A DNA stretch of 35,574 nucleotides from an uncultured SAR92 cluster bacterium (GTDB lineage Bacteria > Pseudomonadota > Gammaproteobacteria > Pseudomonadales > Porticoccaceae), in the NCBI GenBank assembly GCA_902527245.1, contig CABZOI010000016.1, forward strand, positions 1 to 35,574, in the 5' to 3' direction. The notes beneath the pieces are model-generated. The model was not told the origin of the DNA. It saw only the letters and a list, made by a program, of their open reading frames with translations, and did no database searches. A program made the position numbers and the translations under genes. How positions within the stretch are numbered: position 1 is the first letter of the stretch; every line of letters begins with the position of its first letter. Positions 23,593-32,349 of this stretch are shown piece by piece.

Positions 23593-24192
23593 ATGCAAGT
23601 TGATGGCCTAATTTTAGCAGGTGGTAAATCGTCACGAATGGGCTCTAATATTGCTTCAAAAGCTTTTGTTAAGCTCGATAATAAACCATTAATTGAACAT
23701 GCAATAACTTCGATTAAACCACAAGTTAATAATCTTTATGTGAGTGGTTCCAAGACAAATTTGTTGGGTATTGAGTATCCAATCATTGAAGATCTAGCTG
23801 CAAAATACTCGGGACCTTTAGCGGGTCTATATAGCGCACTTGCTTCAACTTTTTTCGATGACACTGATTACATTGTACTTACTCCATGTGATGGTCCCTT
23901 TGTGCCAAAGAATTTGGTTGAAAAATTGCTTGATCGCATAGTGAAAAGCGATGCTGATGTTTGCTTTGTCAAATACGATGGAATACTTCAAACCACTTTT
24001 TCAATCTGGAATACAAGAGTTAAACAGGCTTGTGAGAAAGCTTTTTTAGTGAACCGAGATGGAGGATTCAAGAGGTTAGCGTCAGAGCTCGATGCCACTC
24101 ATATTTCATGGCAGGTATCAAAGATAAACCCATTCTTTAACATAAATTCTAAGCGAGATTTGAACATTGCTGAGGCTATATTATGTCTCTGA
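23593..24192 (+). CDS. mobA: Molybdenum cofactor guanylyltransferase MobA
   Basis: 199 residues. MobA attaches GMP from GTP to Mo-molybdopterin and builds the bis-MGD used by formate dehydrogenases. The nucleotide-binding motif LILAGGKSSRMG opens the protein, with the Lys of SKAFVKLDNKPLIEH, and TPCDGPFVP provides the Mg2+-binding Asp. Length is that of MobA rather than the MobA-MobB fusion. Its presence fits the client FdsA, which needs bis-MGD and not plain Mo-MPT. The end overlaps moeB by 10 bp. Confidence 0.93.
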   Translation: MQVDGLILAGGKSSRMGSNIASKAFVKLDNKPLIEHAITSIKPQVNNLYVSGSKTNLLGIEYPIIEDLAAKYSGPLAGLYSALASTFFDDTDYIVLTPCDGPFVPKNLVEKLLDRIVKSDADVCFVKYDGILQTTFSIWNTRVKQACEKAFLVNRDGGFKRLASELDATHISWQVSKINPFFNINSKRDLNIAEAILCL

Positions 24193-24956
24193 GTGAAGTC
24201 GATTTTTTACATTACAACAGTCATATTCTTATTCCTGAAATAGGTGATGTTGGTCAAGAGAAATTTAATAATGCAACTGTGATGATAATTGGATTGGGCG
24301 GTCTGGGTTGTCCGGTAGCTGCTTATCTTGCGGCTTCTGGAATAGGACGAATTGGATTATGTGATTTTGATAGTGTTGAAAAAACTAATTTGCAGCGACA
24401 GCTATTATTCTCTGAAAATGATATTAATAAACCGAAAGTTCAAGTCATAAAAAAACAGATAGGCAAAATAAATAAGAGAATTTTAGTTGATGCACACAAC
24501 AAAAAATTTCAGGATTTAATGGTTGATGCAGATTATGACATTTTCATTGATTGCACAGATAATATGGATACCAAACTTTTCATAAATGATTTTTGTTACA
24601 GAGCAAAGAAGAAATTAATAACAGGTTCTGCAACAAGGCTCGAAGGGCAAATTATAGGTTTTGACTTTGAAAAAAATTCAAAATGCTGTTTAGAGTGTAT
24701 TTTTGATAAAAGTGGAGCCTCTCAATTTAATTGTTCTGATTTAGGTATATTGGTCTCACTTTTGGGTATGATGGGGTGCCTTCAAGTTACAATGACTTTG
24801 AACATGATTTTGGGGAATTTTAAGAAACATGGCATTGTTTCTAGATTCGATAGTTTCGAAAGCCAATGGATCGAGTTAAAACCAAGTAACAAAGTCAATT
24901 GCCCGATATGCGATCTTTTAAAACAAGAGGGGAGCAAATTTGTCCAACACAAATGA
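24183..24956 (+). CDS. moeB: Molybdopterin-synthase adenylyltransferase MoeB (ThiF/HesA family)
   Basis: 257 residues, the E1-like enzyme that adenylates the MoaD C-terminal glycine. ATP motif GLGGLG at 37-42, then CDFDSVEKTNLQRQLLF with the conserved Asp and Arg, and FIDCTDN. Zinc is held by Cys169, Cys172, Cys240 and Cys243 (CLEC and CPIC). There is no C-terminal rhodanese domain, so sulfur must come from elsewhere. It could in principle also serve ThiS, but the surrounding genes make MoaD the expected partner. It overlaps mobA (10 bp) and moaB (17 bp). Confidence 0.92.
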   Translation: MSLSEVDFLHYNSHILIPEIGDVGQEKFNNATVMIIGLGGLGCPVAAYLAASGIGRIGLCDFDSVEKTNLQRQLLFSENDINKPKVQVIKKQIGKINKRILVDAHNKKFQDLMVDADYDIFIDCTDNMDTKLFINDFCYRAKKKLITGSATRLEGQIIGFDFEKNSKCCLECIFDKSGASQFNCSDLGILVSLLGMMGCLQVTMTLNMILGNFKKHGIVSRFDSFESQWIELKPSNKVNCPICDLLKQEGSKFVQHK

Positions 24957-25464
24957 TGAGAAGAAAGTACTTAATGTTGCCGTATTAACAATTTCTGATA
25001 CTCGAAATTTTAATTCTGACTCGTCAGGTGCATGGCTGAGTGAGGCCATTCAAAAAGATGGTCACACGCAACACACAAGAGACATTGTTCAAGATGACAT
25101 ATATTTGATTAGATCTACTATCTCAAAATGGATAGCAGATCCCTCTATACAGGTGGTTATAACGACCGGTGGTACTGGATTTTCGGGTAGAGACTCAACT
25201 CCTGAGGCAATTACCCCTATTCTGGATAAAAAAATTGACGGTTTTGGAGAGTTATTCCGTCAGCTCTCTTATCAAGAGCTGGGTACTTCCACAATCCAAT
25301 CTCGAGCGTTCGCAGGGTTGGCTAATAGCACCATTATATTTTGTTTACCGGGCTCAACTGGTGCATGTAAAACTGGTTGGAATAAAATCATAAGAGAGCA
25401 ATTAAATAGTCTCTTTGAACCCTGTAATTTCGCAAATATTGTGGGCCGGAAAACTCATCAATGA
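24940..25464 (+). CDS. moaB: Molybdopterin adenylyltransferase MoaB/MogA family
   Basis: 174 residues from a TTG start with GGGGAG about 5 nt upstream inside moeB. The enzyme adenylates molybdopterin before molybdate insertion by MoeA. Family motifs: VLTISDTRNFNSDSSG at the N-terminus, ITTGGTGFSGRDSTPEA, and LPGSTGACKTGW, forming the MPT-binding site. Sequence type is MoaB rather than the longer MogA as far as I can judge; both do the same job in different bacteria. It overlaps moeA by 4 bp (ATGA), a strong sign of translational coupling. Confidence 0.92.
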   Translation: MSNTNDEKKVLNVAVLTISDTRNFNSDSSGAWLSEAIQKDGHTQHTRDIVQDDIYLIRSTISKWIADPSIQVVITTGGTGFSGRDSTPEAITPILDKKIDGFGELFRQLSYQELGTSTIQSRAFAGLANSTIIFCLPGSTGACKTGWNKIIREQLNSLFEPCNFANIVGRKTHQ

Positions 25465-26645
25465 TTTCAGTTAATAAGGCGTTATTCCGCTCTAATGAAA
25501 TAATCTCATCTGCAATATCTATTGAGGTGATAAGTACTCTTCATTCGAATGGCCGTATCCTTGCCGAGGAAATACTTGCAGATATAAATATACCATCTGA
25601 TGATAACAGTGCGATGGATGGTTACGCTATCAAGTTAAAGGATGCATTAGACTGTGGTTTACGCTTACCAGTCACTGATCGAATTACAGCTGGTCAACCT
25701 CAGCGTAAGCTTCATAAAAAGACAGCGACAAGAATTTTTACTGGAGGCTTGATTCCAAAGCCTGCTGACACCGTGGTGGCTCAAGAATTTTGTGAGATAA
25801 ATGATAATATTTTGACTCTTCCGAGGGCCCCCAAGTTAGGCTCCAACATTCGTCTGAAAGGTCAAGATGTAAAAAAAGGCGAGGTAATTGCGCGACCGCA
25901 TACTGTTTTGAATGCTGGAATGATAGGGTTGCTTGTGTCTCAAGGTATTTCAAAAGTTAGGGTTTTTAAGAAACCTACTGTTGGGCTTCTTGCAACAGGT
26001 GATGAACTATGTGCGGAGGGAGAGTCGCTTCAATCAGGCCAAATTTATAATTCAAATATCCCCATGTTAGCAAGTCTAATGAATGATCTTAATATAGACT
26101 CTGTAGATTTAGGCGTATGCAAAGACGACGCTATTCATTTGAAAAAGATAGTGAGCGAAGCGGTCAAAAAAGTAGATGTCATAATCACCACTGGTGGCGC
26201 GTCGGTGGGCGATGAAGATCATTTAGAGGCTGTGATTGATAGTTTGGGTGAGAAAATATACTCGGGAGTTTCTATAAAACCAGGCAAGCCTGTCAAATTG
26301 GGGAAGATATTAGATTGTCCTCTATTTGCGTTACCGGGTAATCCTGTTTCTGTTTTTGTAACTTTTATTATTCTAGTTAAACCATTACTCGCTAAATTGT
26401 CGGGTAATGCATCTATAGAGACGACATTTTTGAAAGCTACGGCAAAATTTAGTAGAAAAAAAGCAGATAGGGAGCAATATCACCGAGGTTATGCAGAAAA
26501 CATGGATGGTCGGCTGTCGGTTAATTTGTTTCCGAATCAAAGTAGTGGTGTATTATCATCTGTTGCTAAGAGTAACGTATTAATTCGACAACTGGCGGGT
26601 GATGAAATTTCTCTCGGAAGTGATGTCGATGTTATGTTTTATTAA
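25461..26645 (+). CDS. moeA: Molybdopterin molybdenumtransferase MoeA
   Basis: 394 residues, the usual length of MoeA. It inserts molybdate into adenylated molybdopterin. Motifs: DDNSAMDGYAI near residue 48, RIFTGGLIP, LATGDEL, TTGGASVGDEDH and LPGNPVSVFV, in the order of the four-domain family. The C-terminal domain IV is complete. It starts by a 4-bp overlap with moaB and lies 27 bp before moaA. Together with MoaB, it supplies the metal step of the pathway, although no molybdate transporter genes (modABC) are in this window. Confidence 0.97.
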   Translation: MISVNKALFRSNEIISSAISIEVISTLHSNGRILAEEILADINIPSDDNSAMDGYAIKLKDALDCGLRLPVTDRITAGQPQRKLHKKTATRIFTGGLIPKPADTVVAQEFCEINDNILTLPRAPKLGSNIRLKGQDVKKGEVIARPHTVLNAGMIGLLVSQGISKVRVFKKPTVGLLATGDELCAEGESLQSGQIYNSNIPMLASLMNDLNIDSVDLGVCKDDAIHLKKIVSEAVKKVDVIITTGGASVGDEDHLEAVIDSLGEKIYSGVSIKPGKPVKLGKILDCPLFALPGNPVSVFVTFIILVKPLLAKLSGNASIETTFLKATAKFSRKKADREQYHRGYAENMDGRLSVNLFPNQSSGVLSSVAKSNVLIRQLAGDEISLGSDVDVMFY

Positions 26646-26672
26646 ACATAAATCATGAGATAAAGGTGGAGA

Positions 26673-27668
26673 ATGAGCGAAAAAAGTGCATTAGTTGATC
26701 CCTTTGATCGCGTTGTGAATTATGTTCGCTTATCGGTTACAGACCGTTGTAATTTGCGATGCACGTATTGTATGTCTGAAAAAATGGAATTTTTGCCGAG
26801 ACAAAAGCTTTTAACTTTGGAAGAGATAAGAGATATCGGAGAAGCGTTTATTTCTCTGGGGGTAAATAGAATCAGACTTACTGGTGGAGAACCGCTTGTT
26901 AGAAGAGGATTAGTTAGCCTTGTTGATTCGCTAGCGTCACATAAAAGTCTGGGTGAATTGACGATGACGACCAATGGTATGCTCCTTGAAACCCATGCAT
27001 CTGACTTAAAGACAGCAGGTCTTAAAAGATTAAATATCAGTGTGGATAGCCTTGATCCAAAAAAATTTAATCAATTGACTAGATTTGGTGATATTGACCA
27101 ATGGTATCGTGGTGTTTATGCGGCAAAAAAAGTAGGGTTCTCTAAGATAAAATTAAATGTAGTTGTTCTTAAAGGATTTAATGAAAGCGAAATATGTGAT
27201 CTAGTCGCTTTTGCAATCGATAATGAATTTGATATTTCATTTATAGAGGAAATGCCCTTGGGCGAGACAAATTCTCATAATCGATCAGAAACTCAATTTC
27301 ATTCAGTGGATGTAAAGTCAAATATTTGTAAACAATACGATTTGATTGAAACATTAGAACGAACCTCAGGGCCATCAAAATACATGAGAGTGGTAGGCAC
27401 TCGAACTAGAGTAGGTTTTATATCACCAATATCAGATAATTTTTGTAACTTGTGTAACAGAGTGAGAGTTACTGCTGATGGTCGATTACTTCTGTGCCTT
27501 GGTAACGAAAACAGCGTTGATTTACGATCAGTAGTGAGAAATCATCCTGGAGATCAAAGTATTCTTCGCGATACAATCAAAGAAGCGATCAAGCATAAAC
27601 CTGAGCGACATTACTTTGATCCAAACCGCACTGATATATTGCGGTTTATGAATTTAACGGGTGGGTAG
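26673..27668 (+). CDS. moaA: GTP 3',8-cyclase MoaA (radical SAM)
   Basis: 331 residues. MoaA uses two [4Fe-4S] clusters to rearrange GTP, the first Moco step. The radical SAM ligands are Cys26, Cys30 and Cys33 (C-x3-C-x2-C), and the C-terminal GTP-side cluster uses Cys259, Cys262 and Cys276. LTGGEPLVRRG is the SAM-binding GGE motif. The terminal Gly-Gly (LTGG), needed for activity in characterised MoaA, is present. GGTGGAG lies just before the ATG. It closes the Moco operon, which is unusual only in that moaA comes last. Confidence 0.97.
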   Translation: MSEKSALVDPFDRVVNYVRLSVTDRCNLRCTYCMSEKMEFLPRQKLLTLEEIRDIGEAFISLGVNRIRLTGGEPLVRRGLVSLVDSLASHKSLGELTMTTNGMLLETHASDLKTAGLKRLNISVDSLDPKKFNQLTRFGDIDQWYRGVYAAKKVGFSKIKLNVVVLKGFNESEICDLVAFAIDNEFDISFIEEMPLGETNSHNRSETQFHSVDVKSNICKQYDLIETLERTSGPSKYMRVVGTRTRVGFISPISDNFCNLCNRVRVTADGRLLLCLGNENSVDLRSVVRNHPGDQSILRDTIKEAIKHKPERHYFDPNRTDILRFMNLTGG

Positions 27669-27709
27669 ACCTAGTTAAGCTTTAAAACCAATTGAGAAAA
27701 TATGAGATT

Positions 27710-28867
27710 ATGGATAACTTCATTTTTAGTACGGTCGCTGATATTGAATTTGGTGAGGGTTCATCGTCTCTCTTGGGAGATAGAATATCAAGTATGGGAC
27801 TCAGGAATGCTTTTATAGTATCTGATCCTGGTATTTTATCATTAGGACTTATGGATCAAGCGCTTGCCGATCTCGTTAAACATAAAGTTGAGTATCAAAT
27901 ATTTTCTAAAGTGACCGCAGATCCACCTGAACAAATTGTGTTGCAGGCCGCGAGTGAGCTTAGGGCATCTGAATGTGATTTGGTTATCGGTTTTGGCGGT
28001 GGGAGCTCGATGGATGTTGCGAAAATTATTGCTGTTTTAGCAAAAGGTAATCAAAAATTAGAGGAGATGTATGGTGTTGATAAGGTAACTGGATCGAGAC
28101 TTCCCTTAATTCAAATTCCTACCACTGCGGGGACGGGATCTGAAGCTACAATGGTATCGATAATCACAACTGGTGAGACGACGAAGGCTGGTGTTGTGAG
28201 TCGTGTTTTACTCGCTGATAAAGTGATGTTAGATCCTAGATTGACTGAGGGGCTCCCACCTCATATCACAGCTGCGACTGGCGTTGATGCTATGGTGCAT
28301 GCAATAGAGGCGTATACTTCTCGGAGATTAAAGAATCCGATTTCAGATATGCTAGCTAGACAAGCTCTTGAATTAATGTCGAAGAATATCGAAACTGCAG
28401 TTAATGATGGGTCAAATATGATTGCGAGGGGTGCAATGTTGCTCGGGGCAATGAAGGCGGGACAGGCATTTGCAAATGCTCCTGTCGCAGCAGTACACGC
28501 TTTGGCATATCCTCTTGGAGGAAATTATCATATTCCGCATGGCCTTACTAATTCGCTCGTTCTCCCTCATGTTCTCAGATTTAATTTGAGAGATGCCTCC
28601 TCAATGTATGCAGAACTGGCTTCTATTGTATGTGATACACCTAATATGCAAGAGAATGATAGAGCAGCCTCTTTAGCCTTCGTTGAGTATTTTGAGGAGT
28701 TACCAAAGAGACTAGGATTGCAAGTAAGTTTACGAGAAATGAATATTCCTTATGAGGACCTTCCCAGACTTGCCGAAGAGGCAATGCTACAACAACGACT
28801 GCTGATTAATAACCCAAGGGAACTTAAGCTTGAAAATGCACTCGAAATTTACAAGCGTGCATTTTAG
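27710..28867 (+). CDS. Iron-containing alcohol dehydrogenase
   Basis: 385 residues from the ATG at 27710; a TTG at 27692 would extend by six residues with no better ribosome site. Group III (Fe-ADH) enzymes oxidise primary alcohols or reduce aldehydes with NAD(P). The cofactor motif GGGSSMDVAK (residues 96-105) and metal ligands Asp193, His197, His263 and His277 are all present. The substrate is open: ethanol, 1,3-propanediol, lactaldehyde, hydroxy acids and methanol are all used in this family. It lies 41 bp after moaA on the same strand and 22 bp before a thioesterase. Confidence 0.92.
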   Translation: MDNFIFSTVADIEFGEGSSSLLGDRISSMGLRNAFIVSDPGILSLGLMDQALADLVKHKVEYQIFSKVTADPPEQIVLQAASELRASECDLVIGFGGGSSMDVAKIIAVLAKGNQKLEEMYGVDKVTGSRLPLIQIPTTAGTGSEATMVSIITTGETTKAGVVSRVLLADKVMLDPRLTEGLPPHITAATGVDAMVHAIEAYTSRRLKNPISDMLARQALELMSKNIETAVNDGSNMIARGAMLLGAMKAGQAFANAPVAAVHALAYPLGGNYHIPHGLTNSLVLPHVLRFNLRDASSMYAELASIVCDTPNMQENDRAASLAFVEYFEELPKRLGLQVSLREMNIPYEDLPRLAEEAMLQQRLLINNPRELKLENALEIYKRAF

Positions 28868-28889
28868 CTAAATATAGGAGTTTATAATT

Positions 28890-29324
28890 GTGACTACTTT
28901 TCAAAATAGAGAGGATTATTTTTATTTCTATGATGTTAGTACTCGATGGATGGATAATGATGTTTACGGTCATATCAATAATGTCCAATACTACAGTTAT
29001 TTTGACTCTATCGTTAATAAATACCTAATTGAAGTAGGTAATCTTGATATAAAAAAAGATCCAATAGTCGGTTTTGTTGTGGCCTCGAATTGTGAATATC
29101 TCGCACCATTAGCTTATCCAGAAATACTTGAAATAGGACTCGCGGTAACTCATATAGGTAATTCCTCAGTTAGCTATAAAATTGGTGTTCTAAAGAAAGG
29201 TAGTGAAAATGTTTCAGCGGTTGGGGGCTTTACGCATGTGTTTGTTAACAGAAAAACAGGGAAATCTGTGAAGATACCCATGACTATAAAGAACGCTTTG
29301 TTAGTGATTCAATCTGGTAATTAG
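28890..29324 (+). CDS. Acyl-CoA thioesterase, 4HBT hot-dog family
   Basis: 144 residues from a GTG start with TAGGAG 9 nt upstream. A single hot-dog domain with TRWMDNDVYGHINNVQYYSYFD, which contains the 4HBT/YbgC-type catalytic Asp and the D-x-Y-GH-x-NN core. It should hydrolyse an acyl-CoA in the cytoplasm, of unknown chain. The neighbouring genes, an alcohol dehydrogenase before it and a cell-wall lyase after it, do not define its substrate. The larger TesB at 30432-31310 belongs to a different thioesterase family with two hot-dog domains. Confidence 0.88.
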   Translation: MTTFQNREDYFYFYDVSTRWMDNDVYGHINNVQYYSYFDSIVNKYLIEVGNLDIKKDPIVGFVVASNCEYLAPLAYPEILEIGLAVTHIGNSSVSYKIGVLKKGSENVSAVGGFTHVFVNRKTGKSVKIPMTIKNALLVIQSGN

Positions 29325-29360
29325 GATTACTTTTTTAAATTTTTGGTCTGCCAATAGTTG

Positions 29361-30395
29361 ATGTCTAATATATATAAATTAGTTGTAACCTTAACAATTG
29401 TGATTCAGTCGTGTCTTTCTTACTCTATTGATTTTGAAGATTATGATGATGATGTGGCTGCTTTGCTACGCGAATACCAACAACAATCAAATTTGGATGG
29501 ATCGTATACACCGTCAATTTTAACTTACAGTGTGGCAAAAGCATCTCGAACAATTGTGGATTTTGAGAGAGGTATGATTTATTTAAACGCAACCACGCCA
29601 GAAACATTGCGAGATGCCATTATAGACGTTGTTCTTACTCAAATTGATCCATCTGTCATTGATGCCCAGACAGCAACTGATTTTGGTTTGATAAATGAGG
29701 AGACAAATAAGCCATTTTTCTGGGGTCAAGTACTAGATCATAAAGGAAAACCAATATCCAAAAGACGAGCAGCTTTGGAATTTGCCAATTTTTTGTTAAG
29801 AAAAAAAACCTTCAATAAGGACCAATTTGAAGTCGCAATAAGAATGGTTGATGCACATAAAAAGATTGCAGGAGCCAAGTATGTGCGATATGTAAAAGCA
29901 GCTTGTCAGGAATATAAAATACCATCATCAGTCGTGATGGCTATTATGGAAACAGAGAGCTCATTCAATCCGTTAGCGCGATCAAGATCAAATGCACTCG
30001 GGTTAATGCAGGTTAAGGCTGATACAGCGGGAAGAGACTACTTTTCTCTAATCAAGGGTTATAAACATACCCCTTCATCTAATTATTTATATAGCCCTAA
30101 AAACAACATTGAAGTTGCCACTGGTTACCTGAGTATATTGAGTAACAGATACCTTGATGGCATTAAAGATCCCAAGAAACTTGAGTATGCAATGATATCC
30201 AGTTACAACGGTGGAGCGGGTAATTTATGGAAAAGCTTGGACAAGTCAGGTAACAAAAAAAGAGCTGTCAGGCGCATTAATCAAATGTCTACAAAACAAT
30301 TTTACTGGTTTTTAACAAATCGACATATTCGAAAGGAAACGAGAGATTATTTAAAAAAGGTAAACAGTAGAAAGGAAAAATATTTGGTTATTTAA
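29361..30395 (+). CDS. mltC: Membrane-bound lytic murein transglycosylase C
   Basis: 344 residues from the ATG at 29361. Lytic transglycosylases cleave peptidoglycan glycan strands to anhydromuropeptides. An N-terminal MltC-type domain (DUF3393, about 30-150, with FFWGQVLDHKGKPI) is followed by an SLT domain: catalytic Glu199 in TESSFNP, SNALGLMQV and SYNGGAGNL. In E. coli this protein is an outer-membrane lipoprotein. Here a Cys at residue 18 follows a short hydrophobic stretch, but Q at -2 makes the lipobox (IQSC) poor, so either a lipoprotein or a cleaved periplasmic form is possible. It converges on tesB. Confidence 0.93.
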   Translation: MSNIYKLVVTLTIVIQSCLSYSIDFEDYDDDVAALLREYQQQSNLDGSYTPSILTYSVAKASRTIVDFERGMIYLNATTPETLRDAIIDVVLTQIDPSVIDAQTATDFGLINEETNKPFFWGQVLDHKGKPISKRRAALEFANFLLRKKTFNKDQFEVAIRMVDAHKKIAGAKYVRYVKAACQEYKIPSSVVMAIMETESSFNPLARSRSNALGLMQVKADTAGRDYFSLIKGYKHTPSSNYLYSPKNNIEVATGYLSILSNRYLDGIKDPKKLEYAMISSYNGGAGNLWKSLDKSGNKKRAVRRINQMSTKQFYWFLTNRHIRKETRDYLKKVNSRKEKYLVI

Positions 30396-30431
30396 TGAAT
30401 GCACTTCTTTTGGATGTATTGATTTAAAAGA

Positions 30432-31310
30432 TTACTCTCTAATCCTCATGAGTCCTTCTTGAATGGTGCTAGCAACTAGTTTGCCAGACCTCTCAAAAAA
30501 ATAACCTCGTGTAAGTCCTCTAGATGATCCTGTCCTGTCACAATTTAGCTGATACAGTAACCAGTCATCAACAATGAAATCATCATGAAACCAAATAGTA
30601 TGATCGAGTGAGGCTGGTTGCAGTTGCTTGTTTAAAATACTAATTCCGTGAGGCATTAACGAGGTTGCCATAATGTTGAAGTCAGATAAAAATGCCAAGA
30701 TCCCCTGATGCAAGCTCGCATTGTATTTGTCAATTATTTGCCTTGATGTTTTTACCCAAATAAGTTGTTCCGGTATCTCTGGTTTTGGATTAATTACGTC
30801 TACCGGATTAACAGAGCGCATATCGATAGCTCGGATTTTTGCTCTGTGAAACTTTGATTTTTCTGAATCACTCGGATTAATTATACGGCTAATCTTTTCC
30901 CATCTTTCATTATCGTTTTCACAGTCCTCTGGTTGTTTACAGTCAGGCATTTTAATTTGATAATTTAGTCCATTTTCGGGGTTTTGGAATGATAACAGAC
31001 AACTAAAAATAATTTTATCTTCCTGTTTTGCATTTACAGATCTTGTCGAAAATGATCTGCCATCTCTTACTCTGTTAACTTCATAAATAATTGGTAGTTT
31101 TGGATCTCCAGGTCTAATAAAGTAACCATGCTGAGAATGAACCTGTCTTGTTTTATCTACCGTGTTTTGTGCTGCTCTCATTGCTTGCGCAAATACTTGC
31201 CCACCGAAGACTCTTTCCAGTGACGTCAATGGGGTTCTCCCAATGTATACATTTTTCTCCAAAAACGTAGGAGTGAGCGCGTCAATCAACTCTTCGACTG
31301 GGTCAGACAT
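30432..31310 (-). CDS. tesB: Acyl-CoA thioesterase II
   Basis: 292 residues, the double hot-dog length of TesB. It hydrolyses medium- and long-chain acyl-CoAs to free acids and CoA in the cytoplasm. The family catalytic trio is present: Asp210 (AFLSD), Thr238 (SLDHTIW) and Gln284 (TIQEG). N-terminal domain features include FGGQVFAQAM and HGYFIRPGDP. It lies 13 bp downstream of the CurA-like reductase on the same strand, probably as an operon, and this fits a fatty-acid or related acyl-CoA catabolic neighbourhood with the divergent acyl-CoA dehydrogenases. Confidence 0.95.
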   Translation of the reverse strand: MSDPVEELIDALTPTFLEKNVYIGRTPLTSLERVFGGQVFAQAMRAAQNTVDKTRQVHSQHGYFIRPGDPKLPIIYEVNRVRDGRSFSTRSVNAKQEDKIIFSCLLSFQNPENGLNYQIKMPDCKQPEDCENDNERWEKISRIINPSDSEKSKFHRAKIRAIDMRSVNPVDVINPKPEIPEQLIWVKTSRQIIDKYNASLHQGILAFLSDFNIMATSLMPHGISILNKQLQPASLDHTIWFHDDFIVDDWLLYQLNCDRTGSSRGLTRGYFFERSGKLVASTIQEGLMRIRE

Positions 31311-31323
31311 CTCGTTCCTTTCT

Positions 31324-32349
31324 TTAAATATCTGAGACTTTTACTATTAACTTTCCAAAGTTCCTGCCAGTGAAAAGCCATTTGAAATATTCGGGCGCTT
31401 TTTCAAGTCCGTCTTCAATCATTTCTCGGTATTTTAGGGTGCCTGATTTTACACCGTTGATGAGATATTCATTGGCTTCGTCAAAGCTCGCGTAATGGTT
31501 AAATACTAAAAAGAATTTATGTTTTGGAGGATTTTTCATTGCCCCAAAAATGTGGAAAGGCGTTTTTACCTTGGACAAGTCTTTTGCGTTATAGTTAGAG
31601 ATATACCCACAAATAGGTGCTCTCGAGCCTTCATTGAAAAATTTCGATACTGCTTCTGTAACCATACCGCCTACTGACTCGAAATAAATATCAATACCAT
31701 TAGGTACTGCTGATTCTAATTCCTTGTGAAAAGAGTCAGATTTATAATCAACACACTCGTCAAAACCGAGCTCATCGACAACGTAGTCACATTTTTTTTT
31801 GCCACCTGCAATACCAATAACATTCAAACCAATTTGTTTGCCAATTTGTCCAACAATAGATCCAACCGCTCCAGATGCAGCAGAAACAACTAAGGTTTCT
31901 CCTGCGACAGGCATCGCCTCTTTCATTAGGCCGAAATAAGCAGTTCTCCCTGTCATTCCACAGACTCCTAAGTACGTCGAAAGAGGCACTAAATCTGGAT
32001 TTACTTTGTACGTCATAGGATCTTTGTCATTTGAGATAAAATATTCCTGCCAACCAGAGCGGCAACATACATAATCTCCGGGTTGGAATTTCTCTGATTT
32101 TGATTGAATGACAATTCCTGCGGATTCCGCGGTTATTATCTCACCGATTTTCAAAGGTTCAGCATAGGATTTTACATCACTCATTCTTCCTCTCATGTAT
32201 GGATCAAGTGAAAGATAAATAACCTTAATTAAAATTTGATTTTCTTCAATTTCTCCTACAGGTGAACTAGTTAAGCTGAAATTATCACTGTTTGGTATGC
32301 CGACGGGTCTTTGTCTTAATGTAATGCTTAAGTTTGATAATTGATTCAT
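31324..32349 (-). CDS. NADP-dependent oxidoreductase, MDR family (CurA/PTGR-like)
   Basis: 341 residues, full length for zinc-free medium-chain dehydrogenases of the CurA/leukotriene B4 12-hydroxydehydrogenase group. These reduce C=C bonds of alpha,beta-unsaturated ketones or aldehydes with NADPH. DPYMRGRMSD near residue 53, the nucleotide motif SAASGAVGSIVGQ and the following IGIAGGKKKC are typical. No zinc-ligand cysteine cluster is seen, unlike FrmA. Gene order with tesB, and divergence from acyl-CoA dehydrogenases, suggests catabolism of an unusual or unsaturated acyl chain, but the substrate is not determined. Confidence 0.92.
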   Translation of the reverse strand: MNQLSNLSITLRQRPVGIPNSDNFSLTSSPVGEIEENQILIKVIYLSLDPYMRGRMSDVKSYAEPLKIGEIITAESAGIVIQSKSEKFQPGDYVCCRSGWQEYFISNDKDPMTYKVNPDLVPLSTYLGVCGMTGRTAYFGLMKEAMPVAGETLVVSAASGAVGSIVGQIGKQIGLNVIGIAGGKKKCDYVVDELGFDECVDYKSDSFHKELESAVPNGIDIYFESVGGMVTEAVSKFFNEGSRAPICGYISNYNAKDLSKVKTPFHIFGAMKNPPKHKFFLVFNHYASFDEANEYLINGVKSGTLKYREMIEDGLEKAPEYFKWLFTGRNFGKLIVKVSDI

